A stretch of DNA of 64,000 nt from Gemmatimonadaceae bacterium (lineage in GTDB: Bacteria > Gemmatimonadota > Gemmatimonadetes > Gemmatimonadales > Gemmatimonadaceae): positions 1 through 64,000 of the forward strand of contig JAICOJ010000004.1 of NCBI GenBank assembly GCA_025930755.1, given 5' to 3'. Made by a program: the position numbers and the translations under genes. Position 1 is the stretch's first letter. Each line of letters starts with the position of its first letter. The notes under the pieces are model-generated. The model was not told the DNA's origin, searched no databases, and was given only the letters and a program-made list of their open reading frames with translations. This document shows positions 32,955 to 40,700 of this stretch, piece by piece.

Positions 32955-33701
32955 ATGTTGGACTTTGCCAGCTGGGCGTCGCACTGGTGGATACCGGTGC
33001 TGTTCATCGTCATCGCGGGACACCTCACGAATGTGTGCGTGACGCTGTTTCTGCACCGCATGCAGACACACCGTGGCGTGCAGTTCCACGCGCTTGTCGC
33101 CGTGCCGATGCGCCTCTGGCTGTGGCTCTCGACCGGGATCATCACGAAGGAGTGGGTCGCCTGCCACCGGAAGCACCATGCCTTCGCCGACCGCGAGGGC
33201 GATCCGCATTCGCCCCTGCTCGAGGGGCTTCGCAACATCATCCTCAAGGGCGCGCTCTACTACCGCCAGGCCATTCGTCAGCCCGGGATGGTCGACAAGT
33301 ACGGCAAGGGCACGCCGAACGACTGGCTCGAGCGTACGCTGCTGACGCCACTCAACTGGCTCGGGATCGTCGTGATGCTCGCCGTCGATCTCTACCTCTT
33401 CGGCTTTTTCGTCGGCGCGCTGGTCTGGGGGGTTCAGATGCTGTGGATTCCCTTCTGGGCCGCCGGGATCGTCAACGGTATCGGCCACGCCCTCGGCTAT
33501 CGCAACTTCGACGTGAAGGATGAGAGCCGCAACATCTCTCCGATCGCGATCTGGCTCGGCGGCGAAGAGCTGCACAACAATCACCACGCCGATCCACACT
33601 CCGCGAAGTTCGGAGCGAAGTGGTACGAGCTGGACATCGGGTGGGTCTACATCCGGCTCCTCCAGGTCTTCGGGCTGGCGAAGGTCAAGTACGCCCGCTA
33701 A
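32955..33701 (+). CDS. Acyl-CoA/fatty-acid desaturase
   Basis: A 248-residue integral membrane diiron desaturase that introduces a double bond into acyl chains. The three His boxes are HRMQTH (34-39), HRKHH (71-75) and HNNHH (207-211), the classical eight-His set. Hydrophobic stretches near 12-33, 45-62, 135-152 and 155-175 flank them. It is shorter than the delta-9 desaturases of eukaryotes and resembles bacterial DesA-like enzymes. GGAGG lies before the ATG. Its upstream leader holds a stable hairpin, and a strong terminator follows the gene. Membrane-fluidity control is the likely role. Confidence 0.9.
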   Translation: MLDFASWASHWWIPVLFIVIAGHLTNVCVTLFLHRMQTHRGVQFHALVAVPMRLWLWLSTGIITKEWVACHRKHHAFADREGDPHSPLLEGLRNIILKGALYYRQAIRQPGMVDKYGKGTPNDWLERTLLTPLNWLGIVVMLAVDLYLFGFFVGALVWGVQMLWIPFWAAGIVNGIGHALGYRNFDVKDESRNISPIAIWLGGEELHNNHHADPHSAKFGAKWYELDIGWVYIRLLQVFGLAKVKYAR

Positions 33702-33727
33702 CACGGCGTAAGGGCAGGCCAAGACGC

Positions 33728-33768
33728 GGGTCAAGGGTTATCGTTCACAACGAGCCCTTGACCCTTTT
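33728..33768 (+). terminator. Rho-independent terminator after desaturase
   Basis: A 10-bp stem GGGTCAAGGG (33728-33737) with its complement at 33755-33764 is followed by TTTT. Weaker nested pairings (ACGCGGG with CCCGCGT, and GGCCAA with TTGGCC) surround it. Confidence 0.8.
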
Positions 33769-33804
33769 CGTTGGCCTCTGGCCCGCGTCACCACGAGAGG
33801 ACCC

Positions 33805-34083
33805 ATGACCGATATAGCCTGCTCTCGCTGCGCGAATACGCGCGCGGGATTCGAGCGAGCACCATTCCCTGGTCCCATCGGAGAGCGCGTTCAGCGCGAG
33901 ATCTGCACCGTGTGCTGGGCCGAGTGGAATCGCCAGCAAATGATGCTCATCAACCACTACGGCTTGAACCTCATGGATCCGCAGGCGCGCCAGTTTCTCA
34001 CGAAGAACATGGAATCGTTCCTCTTCGGCGCCGGGCCGAGCGAGCAGGTCGACACCACCAAGCAGGGAACGATCAACTGGTGA
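33805..34083 (+). CDS. YggX-family Fe(II)-trafficking/oxidative-damage protein
   Basis: A 92-residue cytoplasmic protein of the YggX family, thought to help protect iron-sulfur clusters and move iron. The family core is clear (ICTVCWAEWNRQQMMLINH, then LNLMDPQARQFL and ESFLFG). E. coli YggX has one essential cysteine near residue 7; here C6 and C9 form a CxxC and C34 and C37 form a second CxxC, which would suit a zinc- or iron-sulfur-binding ribbon. ATG at 33805. The M48 protease gene starts inside the stop codon, so it begins a three-gene translationally coupled run. Confidence 0.85.
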   Translation: MTDIACSRCANTRAGFERAPFPGPIGERVQREICTVCWAEWNRQQMMLINHYGLNLMDPQARQFLTKNMESFLFGAGPSEQVDTTKQGTINW

Positions 34084-34925
34084 CCGGCGGCCGCCATCGC
34101 GTCCGCCGCCTGCATCCGGGTTTCCTCGCCGCGTCCTTCGCGCTGGCCGCATGCACGGACACGTCCTCGATTGGGATCGAAGAGGAGCGCGAGATGGGTC
34201 TCGCGGTCGCCGAGCAGGCCGCACGCGAAATGCCGCTGCTGCAGGATGAGCCCGTCGTTCGCTTCGTCCGCGAGCTCGGAGCCCACATCGTCGAGCGCGC
34301 CGACACCACCGGTCGCGCCTACGAGTTCCGAGTCATCGACTCGGAGATGGCGAACGCGTTCGCCATCCCGGGCGGGTTCATCTTCGTCAACCGTGGCATT
34401 CTCGAGCGCGCCGAGAGCGCATCGGAGCTCGCGGGCGTGCTAGCGCACGAAATCGGACACGTGGTGGAGCGGCATGGTCTCGAGCAGATGGCGAAGGCGC
34501 AGAATACGAACACGATCGTCAGCCTCGTCTACGTACTCCTCGGACGCGCTCCCGGCGGGGCAGAGCAGGTGGCGCTCCAAGTCGCGGGGAGCGCATGGAT
34601 GGCCAAGCACAGCCGGGAGGCGGAGCGTGAAGCGGATCGGGTGGCGGTCGTCTATCTCGCGCGTGCGGGACTCGACCCACGTGGCATGCCGCAGTTTTTT
34701 CAACGACTCCTCAATGAGGATCGTGCGAGCCCGAACGAGCTTCTCGCGTGGTTCTCGACGCATCCCGTGACGGAAGACCGCATTACCGACACGGAAGCGA
34801 TGATCGCGCAGCTTCCCTCGGACGCCGTGGAACGCGCGGCTGCCGACCTGCCTCAGTTCACCCAAATGCGGCGTCGTCTCGCGAGCCTTCCCGCACCACC
34901 AGCCGATCCGCGCACGCTTCCATGA
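34080..34925 (+). CDS. M48-family lipoprotein metalloprotease
   Basis: A 281-residue zinc protease of the BepA/LoiP type. The signal ends at C25 (ALAAC), making it a lipoprotein. The zinc site is HEIGH (123-127) plus the downstream Glu in EREADRVAV (about 184). Such periplasmic enzymes control outer-membrane protein and lipid quality. The GTG at 34080 overlaps the yggX stop (GTGA) and the ORF overlaps the GH3 gene by 4 bases. No TPR domain follows the protease domain, so it is closer to LoiP/YcaL than to BepA. Confidence 0.87.
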   Translation: MTGGRHRVRRLHPGFLAASFALAACTDTSSIGIEEEREMGLAVAEQAAREMPLLQDEPVVRFVRELGAHIVERADTTGRAYEFRVIDSEMANAFAIPGGFIFVNRGILERAESASELAGVLAHEIGHVVERHGLEQMAKAQNTNTIVSLVYVLLGRAPGGAEQVALQVAGSAWMAKHSREAEREADRVAVVYLARAGLDPRGMPQFFQRLLNEDRASPNELLAWFSTHPVTEDRITDTEAMIAQLPSDAVERAAADLPQFTQMRRRLASLPAPPADPRTLP

Positions 34926-36826
34926 TCACGGCGCCATCCCAAACGGCCGCAGGCCATTCCATGCATTTGCCGAGAAGATCCACCACCTGCGCACGAGCGC
35001 TCGCGCTTCTTGCCGTCGCTGCGTGCGCCCGATCGACACCCTCGCCCGCCGCCGCCCCGTCCCTGTCGACTGACTCGGGCACCGTCGCGGTCGCGCGTCA
35101 ACGCGCTCCGGCCGACTGGGTGGATTCCGTCCTCGCCTCGTTGTCCCTCCGTGAGAAAGCGGCGCAGATGGTGTGGCCAACGGTGTTCGGCGACTACTCC
35201 TCGAGCGATTCCCAACAGTGGGAGACGCTGAGGCGCCTGATTCAGGAAGAGCGAGTCGGCGGGTACACGGTGTCGGTGGGATCGCCGATCGAGATCGCGG
35301 TAAAGCTCGACGCCATGCAGCGGATGAGCCGCGTTCCACTCATGTTCGGCGCTGACTTCGAGTTTGGTGCCGGTTACCGCGCGCGTGGCGGGTGGTTTCT
35401 CCCTAACGGCATCGATCTTGGCGGTGCGGTCGTCTTTCCGCCGCAAATGGCGCTGGGCGCCACCGGCGACACCTCGCTCGCCTACGAGCAGGGTCGTGTA
35501 ACGGCGCTGGAGGGACGCGCGCTGGGCGTGCACGTCGCCTACGCACCGATTCTCGACGTCAACAACAACCCCGCGAATCCGGTGATCAACACGCGGTCCT
35601 ACGGGGAGGACCCCGTGCTCGCCGGTCGCCTCGGCGCCGCCTTCGTGCGTGGGCTTCAGGAGCACGGCATGATCGCCACCGGGAAGCATTTTCCGGGACA
35701 TGGCGACACCGAGGTGAACTCTCATCTCGCGCTTCCGGTCGTTGGCGTGACGCGAGCCAGACTCGACACTGTCGAGCTGGTGCCGTTTCGCGCTTCCGTC
35801 GCGGCCGGTGTTGGCGCCATCATGACCTTCCACGGCGCGATGCCGGCACTCGACTCGACGGGAGCGCCCGGGACACTGTCGCGGAAGGTCCTCGGCGATT
35901 TGCTTCGCGGCGATCTCGATTTCGAAGGTGTCGTCATCTCCGACGCGATGGACATGCGTGGGGTCCTCGACAAGTACGGGGCCGTCGAGGCGGCCATCCG
36001 GGCGGTGGAGGCGGGCGCCGATGTGCTGATCCAGCCGCTCGACGTTCGTCAAACGATCGATGCGGTGGTGCAGGGCGTGTCGAGCGGGAGATACGACGAG
36101 GCGCGCATCGACGGGTCGGTTCGCCGGCTGCTCGAGGCCAAGCGGCGAGTCGGTTTGGATCGCCGCCCCTCGGTCCCGATCGATAGCGTGCGATTCGTCG
36201 TTGGGGATTCCGATCACGTCGCGATCGCGCGAACCATTGCCGAGCGATCGATCACCCTGGTTCGCGACTCGCTCGGGCAGCTGCCGCTCTCCAGGTTGCC
36301 GCGCTCGCGGCGTGTGCTGTCGATTACTCTGGCGCGCCGGGCGGACCTTGCCGCGGGTAGCGCGTTCGACGCCGAGCTCCGGCGCCACTTCTCGACGGTT
36401 CGTTCGGAGCTCGTGAATGCGGATGCGCCCGCCAACGCCGAATGGGACCGGCTGCTTCGTGTCGCGCGGCCGTTCGATGTCGTTGTCGTCAGCTCGTATG
36501 TCTCTCACGCCTGGAATGCGACGAGCGCGGACGCGCCGAAGGAGTTCGCGAACTTCGTGAACTCGCTCGTCAGGGCTCGCAAGCGGCCGATCGTGGTATC
36601 GCTCGGCAATCCCTATCTGCTGCAGCAGCTGCGCGGCGTGCCCGCGTATTTGATCGCGTGGAGCGGGATCAGTGCGTCGCAGCGGGCGGCGGCTCGTGCC
36701 TTGCTCGGCACGAACGCGATCACGGGGCGGTTGCCGATTCGCATTCCACCAAGTACATCAATTGGTGCGGGATTGATGCGTGGTGTGGATTCAGCGAGCG
36801 CTCGTGGATCTGGGGCACGTCGCTAA
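34922..36826 (+). CDS. GH3-family glycoside hydrolase (NagZ-like), lipoprotein
   Basis: A 634-residue exported enzyme. The N-terminal GH3 barrel contains KHFPGHGDTEVNSH (255-268), where H260 and its partner are the general acid pair of NagZ-like beta-N-acetylglucosaminidases, and the nucleophile D341 in ISDAMDMRG. The second, alpha/beta domain follows from about 400. The signal peptide has a lipobox ending at C35 (VAAC), with the start at ATG 34922 overlapping the protease stop (ATGA); a second ATG at 34961 is possible. It may work in peptidoglycan recycling or turnover. It is the last gene of the yggX-M48-GH3 run. Confidence 0.88.
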   Translation: MITAPSQTAAGHSMHLPRRSTTCARALALLAVAACARSTPSPAAAPSLSTDSGTVAVARQRAPADWVDSVLASLSLREKAAQMVWPTVFGDYSSSDSQQWETLRRLIQEERVGGYTVSVGSPIEIAVKLDAMQRMSRVPLMFGADFEFGAGYRARGGWFLPNGIDLGGAVVFPPQMALGATGDTSLAYEQGRVTALEGRALGVHVAYAPILDVNNNPANPVINTRSYGEDPVLAGRLGAAFVRGLQEHGMIATGKHFPGHGDTEVNSHLALPVVGVTRARLDTVELVPFRASVAAGVGAIMTFHGAMPALDSTGAPGTLSRKVLGDLLRGDLDFEGVVISDAMDMRGVLDKYGAVEAAIRAVEAGADVLIQPLDVRQTIDAVVQGVSSGRYDEARIDGSVRRLLEAKRRVGLDRRPSVPIDSVRFVVGDSDHVAIARTIAERSITLVRDSLGQLPLSRLPRSRRVLSITLARRADLAAGSAFDAELRRHFSTVRSELVNADAPANAEWDRLLRVARPFDVVVVSSYVSHAWNATSADAPKEFANFVNSLVRARKRPIVVSLGNPYLLQQLRGVPAYLIAWSGISASQRAAARALLGTNAITGRLPIRIPPSTSIGAGLMRGVDSASARGSGARR

Positions 36827-36842
36827 CCGGCGAGCGTTGTGA

Positions 36843-36871
36843 TTGACGGGTGGAAAAGAACAGGCTATATA
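36843..36871 (+). promoter_or_regulatory. Candidate promoter of the NrtR-type gene
   Basis: TTGACG (36843-36848), 17 bases, TATATA (36866-36871), in the right place to serve the Nudix regulator about 80 bases downstream. Both hexamers are close to consensus and the spacing is optimal. Confidence 0.55.
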
Positions 36872-36935
36872 GTCGCGCTTCGCGACGAGCGGCATCGATA
36901 GGCGCGGAACGCGACCAATTTCGGGGAGACTTGAC

Positions 36936-36958
36936 ATTAGTGACCGAGTGTGACTAAT
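36936..36958 (+). promoter_or_regulatory. Palindromic operator-like site at the NrtR-type start
   Basis: ATTAGTGAC (36936-36944) pairs with GTGACTAAT (36950-36958) with one mismatch across a 5-base centre. The palindrome overlaps the GTG at 36950, so binding would block translation start and transcript passage. Self-regulation by the regulator is inferred. Confidence 0.5.
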
Positions 36959-37693
36959 TCGCGCCCGATGCGCGATCGTCCCCAGACAACCGCCCCGGCC
37001 GGCCGCCCAGCCGTTGCAGCCCGTCCCGTCATTCGACGGGCGCTCCTCTCCGTCGACGTCGTTCTCTTCACGCCTCATGGGCGCCGCTTGACCGTTCTGT
37101 TGGTCCGCGCGGCAGATCCGCGTGCGCGTGAACGGTGGGAGCTGCCGTGGGATGCCGCCCGGACGGATGAGGCGCTCGATGTCGCCGCCGCCCGCATCGC
37201 CCGATCGGCGTTAGGCGCGGGCGCGGCGTGGACGCGACAAGTGGTCGCGTCGGGTGGCGACCAGCGCCACCCCGGCGAAACCGAATTCTCGATCGCGTAC
37301 CTTGGGCTCGTGCCCGCGGGCACGCCACCGCCGGTCGGTGGCGAGGCGAGCTGGTTCCCGCTCGATGAGATTCCGCCGGTGGCGCCTCGGCACCGCGCCA
37401 TGGTGGATTCCGCTCTCGGCATGCTTCGTCTGGAACTCGATCAGTCCCCTGTCGCATTCCGGTTACTTCCCCCGACCTTCACGCTGAGCCAACTCCAGGA
37501 GGTGTACGAGGTCTTGCTCGGCCGCAAGCTGCACAAGGCGAGCTTCCGTCGCGCACTTCACGCAGCATGGCTCGTGGAGCCTATAGATGAATGGCGGAGC
37601 GAAGGCCGAGGCCGGCCCGCACAATTGTTCCGCTACGCGCCGAAGAAGAGACGGACGAGTCGGCGGGGTGTGAGGTTCGATCTGTTAGGATAG
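36950..37693 (+). CDS. NrtR-type Nudix-domain transcription regulator
   Basis: A 247-residue protein with two domains. Residues 25-150 are a Nudix-like fold (SVDVVLFTPHGRRLTVLLVR, GGDQRHPGETEFSIAYLGL, ASWFPLDEIPPV), but the catalytic Nudix box GX5EX7REUXEEXGU is not recognisable, as in NrtR regulators that bind ADP-ribose without strong hydrolysis. Residues 160-235 are the C-terminal winged helix (LLPPTFTLSQLQEVYEVLLG, LHKASFRRAL, GRPAQLFRYA). NrtR proteins repress NAD biosynthesis genes. No NAD gene is adjacent. GTG 36950 or ATG 36968 may start it. A heptamer-arm terminator begins at its stop codon. Confidence 0.82.
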   Translation: MTNSRPMRDRPQTTAPAGRPAVAARPVIRRALLSVDVVLFTPHGRRLTVLLVRAADPRARERWELPWDAARTDEALDVAAARIARSALGAGAAWTRQVVASGGDQRHPGETEFSIAYLGLVPAGTPPPVGGEASWFPLDEIPPVAPRHRAMVDSALGMLRLELDQSPVAFRLLPPTFTLSQLQEVYEVLLGRKLHKASFRRALHAAWLVEPIDEWRSEGRGRPAQLFRYAPKKRRTSRRGVRFDLLG

Positions 37694-37854
37694 GGGTCAG
37701 GGGTCAGGAGTCAGGAGTCAGGGGTCAGGAGTCAGGGGTCAGGGATGGAAAGGGGCCGCGGCGCTTCGCGCCTGCGGCCCACATCAGATGAGCGCGGCAG
37801 CTTCGCTGCCGCGCTTTGCCATCCCGACCCCTGACCCCTGACTCCTGACCCCTA
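37690..37854 (+). repeat. Heptamer array with inverted arms, three-way junction (locus D)
   Basis: Left units AGGGGTC and AGGAGTC (37692-37747, eight copies) begin at the stop codon of the NrtR-type gene. Right units ACCCCTG and ACTCCTG (37826-37854) are complementary. Between them are two hairpins, GGGCCGCGGCGC...CGCCTGCGGCCC (37754-37780) and AGCGCGGCAGC/GCTGCCGCGCT (37791-37815, perfect 11 bp), with GGGATGG (37743-37749) and CCATCCC near 37819-37825 closing the junction. This is a Y-shaped fold about 165 bases long. Confidence 0.9.
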
Positions 37855-37965
37855 TCGTCACCGGTTAGCTGACTGGAACCAAATCAGGGATCCCGAGGTA
37901 CACCCCTTGCGTTACCTTATTAGTACCAATACGTATATTACTACGAAACACACGGAGGGAGCCGG

Positions 37966-38241
37966 TTGCTCGCCTACCTGGACGCGCTGTGTGCCGCTTT
38001 GCTCGCGCGTGACACCGAGGAGATCGATCGCCTTGGCCGTCATCCACTTGCATGCGCCCTGCCGCGGACGGTACGTGAGGAAGTCCTCGCGATTCGTCGC
38101 GTTGGACCCGGCTCCCTTCGCGCGCCCATAGAGACCCTTCGTCATTACCACCGCACGGCCCATCTGGCAGGAATCGCGCGCGACCCGGCTTCGGCTGGCG
38201 CGCAGACGGAGCTGCCACTTGCCGCGGGAGGAGCGGGCTAA
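37966..38241 (+). CDS. Unknown small helical protein
   Basis: A 91-residue protein, mostly helical and hydrophilic with Leu/Ala stretches (YLDALCAALLARDTEEIDRL, then HYHRTAHLAGIAR). No family is recognised. TTG 37966 is preceded by GGAGGG at a good distance. It overlaps the next gene by one base (TAATG). A short AT-rich block (37912-37945) unlike the rest of the window lies upstream. It contains no signal peptide. Confidence 0.55.
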   Translation: MLAYLDALCAALLARDTEEIDRLGRHPLACALPRTVREEVLAIRRVGPGSLRAPIETLRHYHRTAHLAGIARDPASAGAQTELPLAAGGAG

Positions 38242-38615
38242 TGGGTGTGCTTCGCCGCAAGCAGCGGACGACGGTTCGGCAGTCAGGCGCCGCCTCGGCG
38301 CTGAACGAGGTCACGCTTCGCCGCCTTTCCGACCAGGGCCTCAGCGAGACACCGGTCCCCGCTCGCGTCCTCGAGACGCCAAGCGGGCAGCGGTGGCTCG
38401 TCGTACTCATCGCCCGATTGGCTTCGGTGGATCCTGTCGGCGAAACGCGGGGAGCGCGGTTGATCGTCCGGGCAGAACCTTTGTTCGGTGGACAGGATCG
38501 CGCCCGCATCGTAACCGTCAAGGCCGCCACGCTGGATGAGATGGATGGCTCGGTTCTGCGCGATGCGCTGTTGCGCCGGCGAGGGAACCCGGCCAAACAG
38601 CAGCGGAGGGGATGA
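38241..38615 (+). CDS. Unknown 124-residue protein
   Basis: A basic N-terminus (RRKQRTTVRQ), a beta-like middle (RWLVVLIARLASVDPVG, then ARLIVRAEPLFGG, ARIVTVKAATLDEMDG), and a basic C-terminal tail. The pattern suggests a small beta-rich domain, but I recognise no family. It is translationally coupled to the preceding 91-residue protein, so the two may act together. A perfect 26-base palindromic terminator follows. Confidence 0.55.
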   Translation: MGVLRRKQRTTVRQSGAASALNEVTLRRLSDQGLSETPVPARVLETPSGQRWLVVLIARLASVDPVGETRGARLIVRAEPLFGGQDRARIVTVKAATLDEMDGSVLRDALLRRRGNPAKQQRRG

Positions 38616-38619
38616 AAAA

Positions 38620-38650
38620 AATCGGCGGCCACGTGGCCGCCGATTCCTTT
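38620..38650 (+). terminator. Bidirectional palindromic terminator
   Basis: A perfect 26-base palindrome (38620-38645) has A-rich sequence on its left and CCTTTTT on its right. It separates the plus-strand unknown gene from the minus-strand 83-residue gene and can serve both. Confidence 0.85.
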
Positions 38651-38657
38651 TTATCGA

Positions 38658-38909
38658 TCAGTCGCGTCGCTGGAGCAACGCCCGCGAGATCGCGGTGTTG
38701 TCTCTCGCGATCGCATACAGCTCTCTGAAGACCGTGGCTCGAGACGCTCCGCGCGCTTCCGCGATCACGGGGGGCTCGTGGCCTGCGCGACGCGAAGGGT
38801 CTGATCGGCGCTCCACAGCGAGAAACGCGTGGTGGAGGCCGCCTTCGGCGGTGTCGGCTTCGATCATGACGAAGCCTCCGGACGGTAGCTCGCGACTATA
38901 CAGCAGCAC
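38658..38909 (-). CDS. Stand-alone copy of the MBL-protein C-terminal domain
   Basis: An 83-residue protein. Residues 1-28 are beta-like (LLYSRELPSGGFVMIEAD), followed by LAVERRSDPSRR, EPPVIAEARGASR and a helix (ATVFRELYAIARDNTAISRALL). It matches residues 397-446 of the MBL-fold protein (LQVERRADPERQ, EPPLIAEARGTSR, EAVLTELQALATDDAELARR) over about 50 residues with roughly half identical. Function is unknown; the conserved ARG(T/A)SR motif suggests a binding surface. The ATG at 38909 has AAGGAT upstream on its strand. Confidence 0.75.
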   Translation of the reverse strand: MLLYSRELPSGGFVMIEADTAEGGLHHAFLAVERRSDPSRRAGHEPPVIAEARGASRATVFRELYAIARDNTAISRALLQRRD

Positions 38910-38965
38910 GGGTCATCCTTCATTGGATGGACGGGGCGCCCCACATCGGGTGCCGCTTACGCGCG

Positions 38966-39580
38966 CTAATATACGACGGGCGGCTCCAGGTAAAGCAAGG
39001 TGTTTTGCATCTCGGGCGGGGCGCCGCGGTCGGTCGCGCTGGCACTCACCGGCAGCTCCACGACCCCCTCCGCCGGCAAGACCCGCCGTACCGCAATCAA
39101 GCGGCGCCCGAACCAGGTTGGACGGGCCCGCGTGCCTCCAAAGCGGTCGAGCTTCACACGTTTTCCGGTGCTCGACGCGTGAATGATCGTATCGCCGCCG
39201 ACGTAGACGGCGATGTGCTGCGCGCCCCGTCCACCAAAGAAGAACAGGAGGTCGCCGGGCTGGAGATCACCCGGTGGTGGCGCGTCGCCAACCGCTGCCT
39301 GCTCCTTTGCGGTGCGCGGCATCCGCACGCCATGCTGTGCGAAGATCCAACGCACAAAACCCGAGCAATCGAATGCACGCGGAGTCGTTCCGCCGAGCAC
39401 GTACCGCACGCCGAGGTATCGCTTGGCGGTGCGTACGACTTCCGCGCCGTGAACGGGCGCGCGCCCCTCGATGGTGCGCATACCTGTCACCGCTGGCGTC
39501 TGCCGAGCTTGCGCCGATAGAGCCGGCCCCGTCAGCAGGGCCGCGCAGAGGAGGGCGAGTCGCGCGTTGATGGTTGTCAT
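38966..39580 (-). CDS. NlpC/P60 peptidoglycan hydrolase
   Basis: A 204-residue exported C40 cysteine peptidase. Residues 1-23 are a signal peptide, the catalytic cysteine is C72 (AFDCSGFVRW), the histidine is H122 (QHIAVYVGG) and a further histidine H134 is in TIIHASS. It cuts D-Glu-meso-DAP bonds in peptidoglycan. It is the domain that also occurs fused to a barrel protein at 13515-14702. ATG at 39580 is chosen for the signal peptide. No neighbours share its strand closely. Confidence 0.9.
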   Translation of the reverse strand: MTTINARLALLCAALLTGPALSAQARQTPAVTGMRTIEGRAPVHGAEVVRTAKRYLGVRYVLGGTTPRAFDCSGFVRWIFAQHGVRMPRTAKEQAAVGDAPPPGDLQPGDLLFFFGGRGAQHIAVYVGGDTIIHASSTGKRVKLDRFGGTRARPTWFGRRLIAVRRVLPAEGVVELPVSASATDRGAPPEMQNTLLYLEPPVVY

Positions 39581-39653
39581 CTTGGCGATGACGACCTAAC
39601 GCCCGCGCGGAAACTCCCGAACGCCGCGCGAAGCACACTTCTCTCCCGAAGAG

Positions 39654-40700
39654 CTACCGAGGCGTCTTCCCTTTGCGGGGTTGGGCTTCCACGAGTGCTC
39701 GAATGGAGTTGCCCTTCTTCATCCCGCGAGCCCAGATGTCGCCGCGACGTCGAAGTCGGTCGGGAACGGTCTCGATCGTGAAATCGCGGGGGTCGAGCGC
39801 GTCGTCGACCTCATTCCAGTCGAGCGGGGTGGAGACGGTGGCGCCTGGTCGTGCGCGCACGGCGTAGGCCGCAGCCACCGTCTTGGCGCGAATGTTCTGG
39901 AGATAATCCACGTACACCGTTCCAGCCGGTCGCGCACTCACGGATCGCTCGACGGTCGCGATCCTGGGCGCACGCGACGCGACTCGGGTTGCGATCAGCT
40001 GCGCAGCGAGCACGGCGGTCTCGTCGGAAACACCCGGGCGAAGGGGGATGACGATGTGCATCCCGGACGAGCCCGATGTCTTCGCCACGGCCGTCAGCTT
40101 CAGGGCGTCGAGCTCCTCGTGCACCAGCTTCGCGACTTCGACGACGCGGGAAAACGGCGCCTTTGGTCCAGGGTCGAGATCCAGAATGGTGAAGTCTGCC
40201 AGCTCCAGCTTCGGGACGCGCGAATGCCAAGGGTCGACGGAGATGGCGCCGAGCTGAATCGTGTAGAGGAGCGTCGCCAGATCTCCTCCGATGAGCCGGC
40301 GTTGTTGCTCTCCCTTCTCGTTGCGAATCGTCTCCGCGCGCACGGCCGGCGGTGCCTTGTCCGGAGCCTTCTGCTGGTAGAACGACTGGCCATCGATGCC
40401 ATCCGGATATCGCTTGAGCACGAGCGGCCGGTCGCGCATCACGGAAAGGATGGCGTCTTCAACCCGAGCGTAAAACCGCATCACGTCGCCCTTCGTGATC
40501 CCGTCGCGCGGGAAAAACACCTTGCCCAGGCTCGATACGGCCAGCGATACGCCGCGGCCCAGCTCCAGTGTGCCGTCGCCTCGGTCGTGCTCGATCGCCT
40601 CCAGCTGCGCGACGACGGGTGCGGGCGAGGTCGATGCCGTTGCGCGCGTGCTTCGTGCAGGGGCAGCAGAAGGAGTCCGCTTCGTTCTCGCGCTCTTCAT
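39654..40700 (-). CDS. LigD-type polymerase (non-homologous end joining)
   Basis: A 348-residue protein containing only the primase-polymerase domain of LigD. Motifs: RDRPLVLKRYPDGIDGQSFY, ILDLDP with the metal-binding aspartates, GSSGMHIVIPL, DYLQNIRAKTVAAAYAVR and STPLDWNEVDD. In bacterial NHEJ it fills gaps and adds ribonucleotides at broken ends. Residues 1-40 are a Thr/Ser/Ala-rich linker. It overlaps the ligase gene by 4 bases, so the three NHEJ genes form a translationally coupled minus-strand operon Ku-ligase-polymerase. In many bacteria these domains are one protein; here they are separate. Confidence 0.9.
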   Translation of the reverse strand: MKSARTKRTPSAAPARSTRATASTSPAPVVAQLEAIEHDRGDGTLELGRGVSLAVSSLGKVFFPRDGITKGDVMRFYARVEDAILSVMRDRPLVLKRYPDGIDGQSFYQQKAPDKAPPAVRAETIRNEKGEQQRRLIGGDLATLLYTIQLGAISVDPWHSRVPKLELADFTILDLDPGPKAPFSRVVEVAKLVHEELDALKLTAVAKTSGSSGMHIVIPLRPGVSDETAVLAAQLIATRVASRAPRIATVERSVSARPAGTVYVDYLQNIRAKTVAAAYAVRARPGATVSTPLDWNEVDDALDPRDFTIETVPDRLRRRGDIWARGMKKGNSIRALVEAQPRKGKTPR

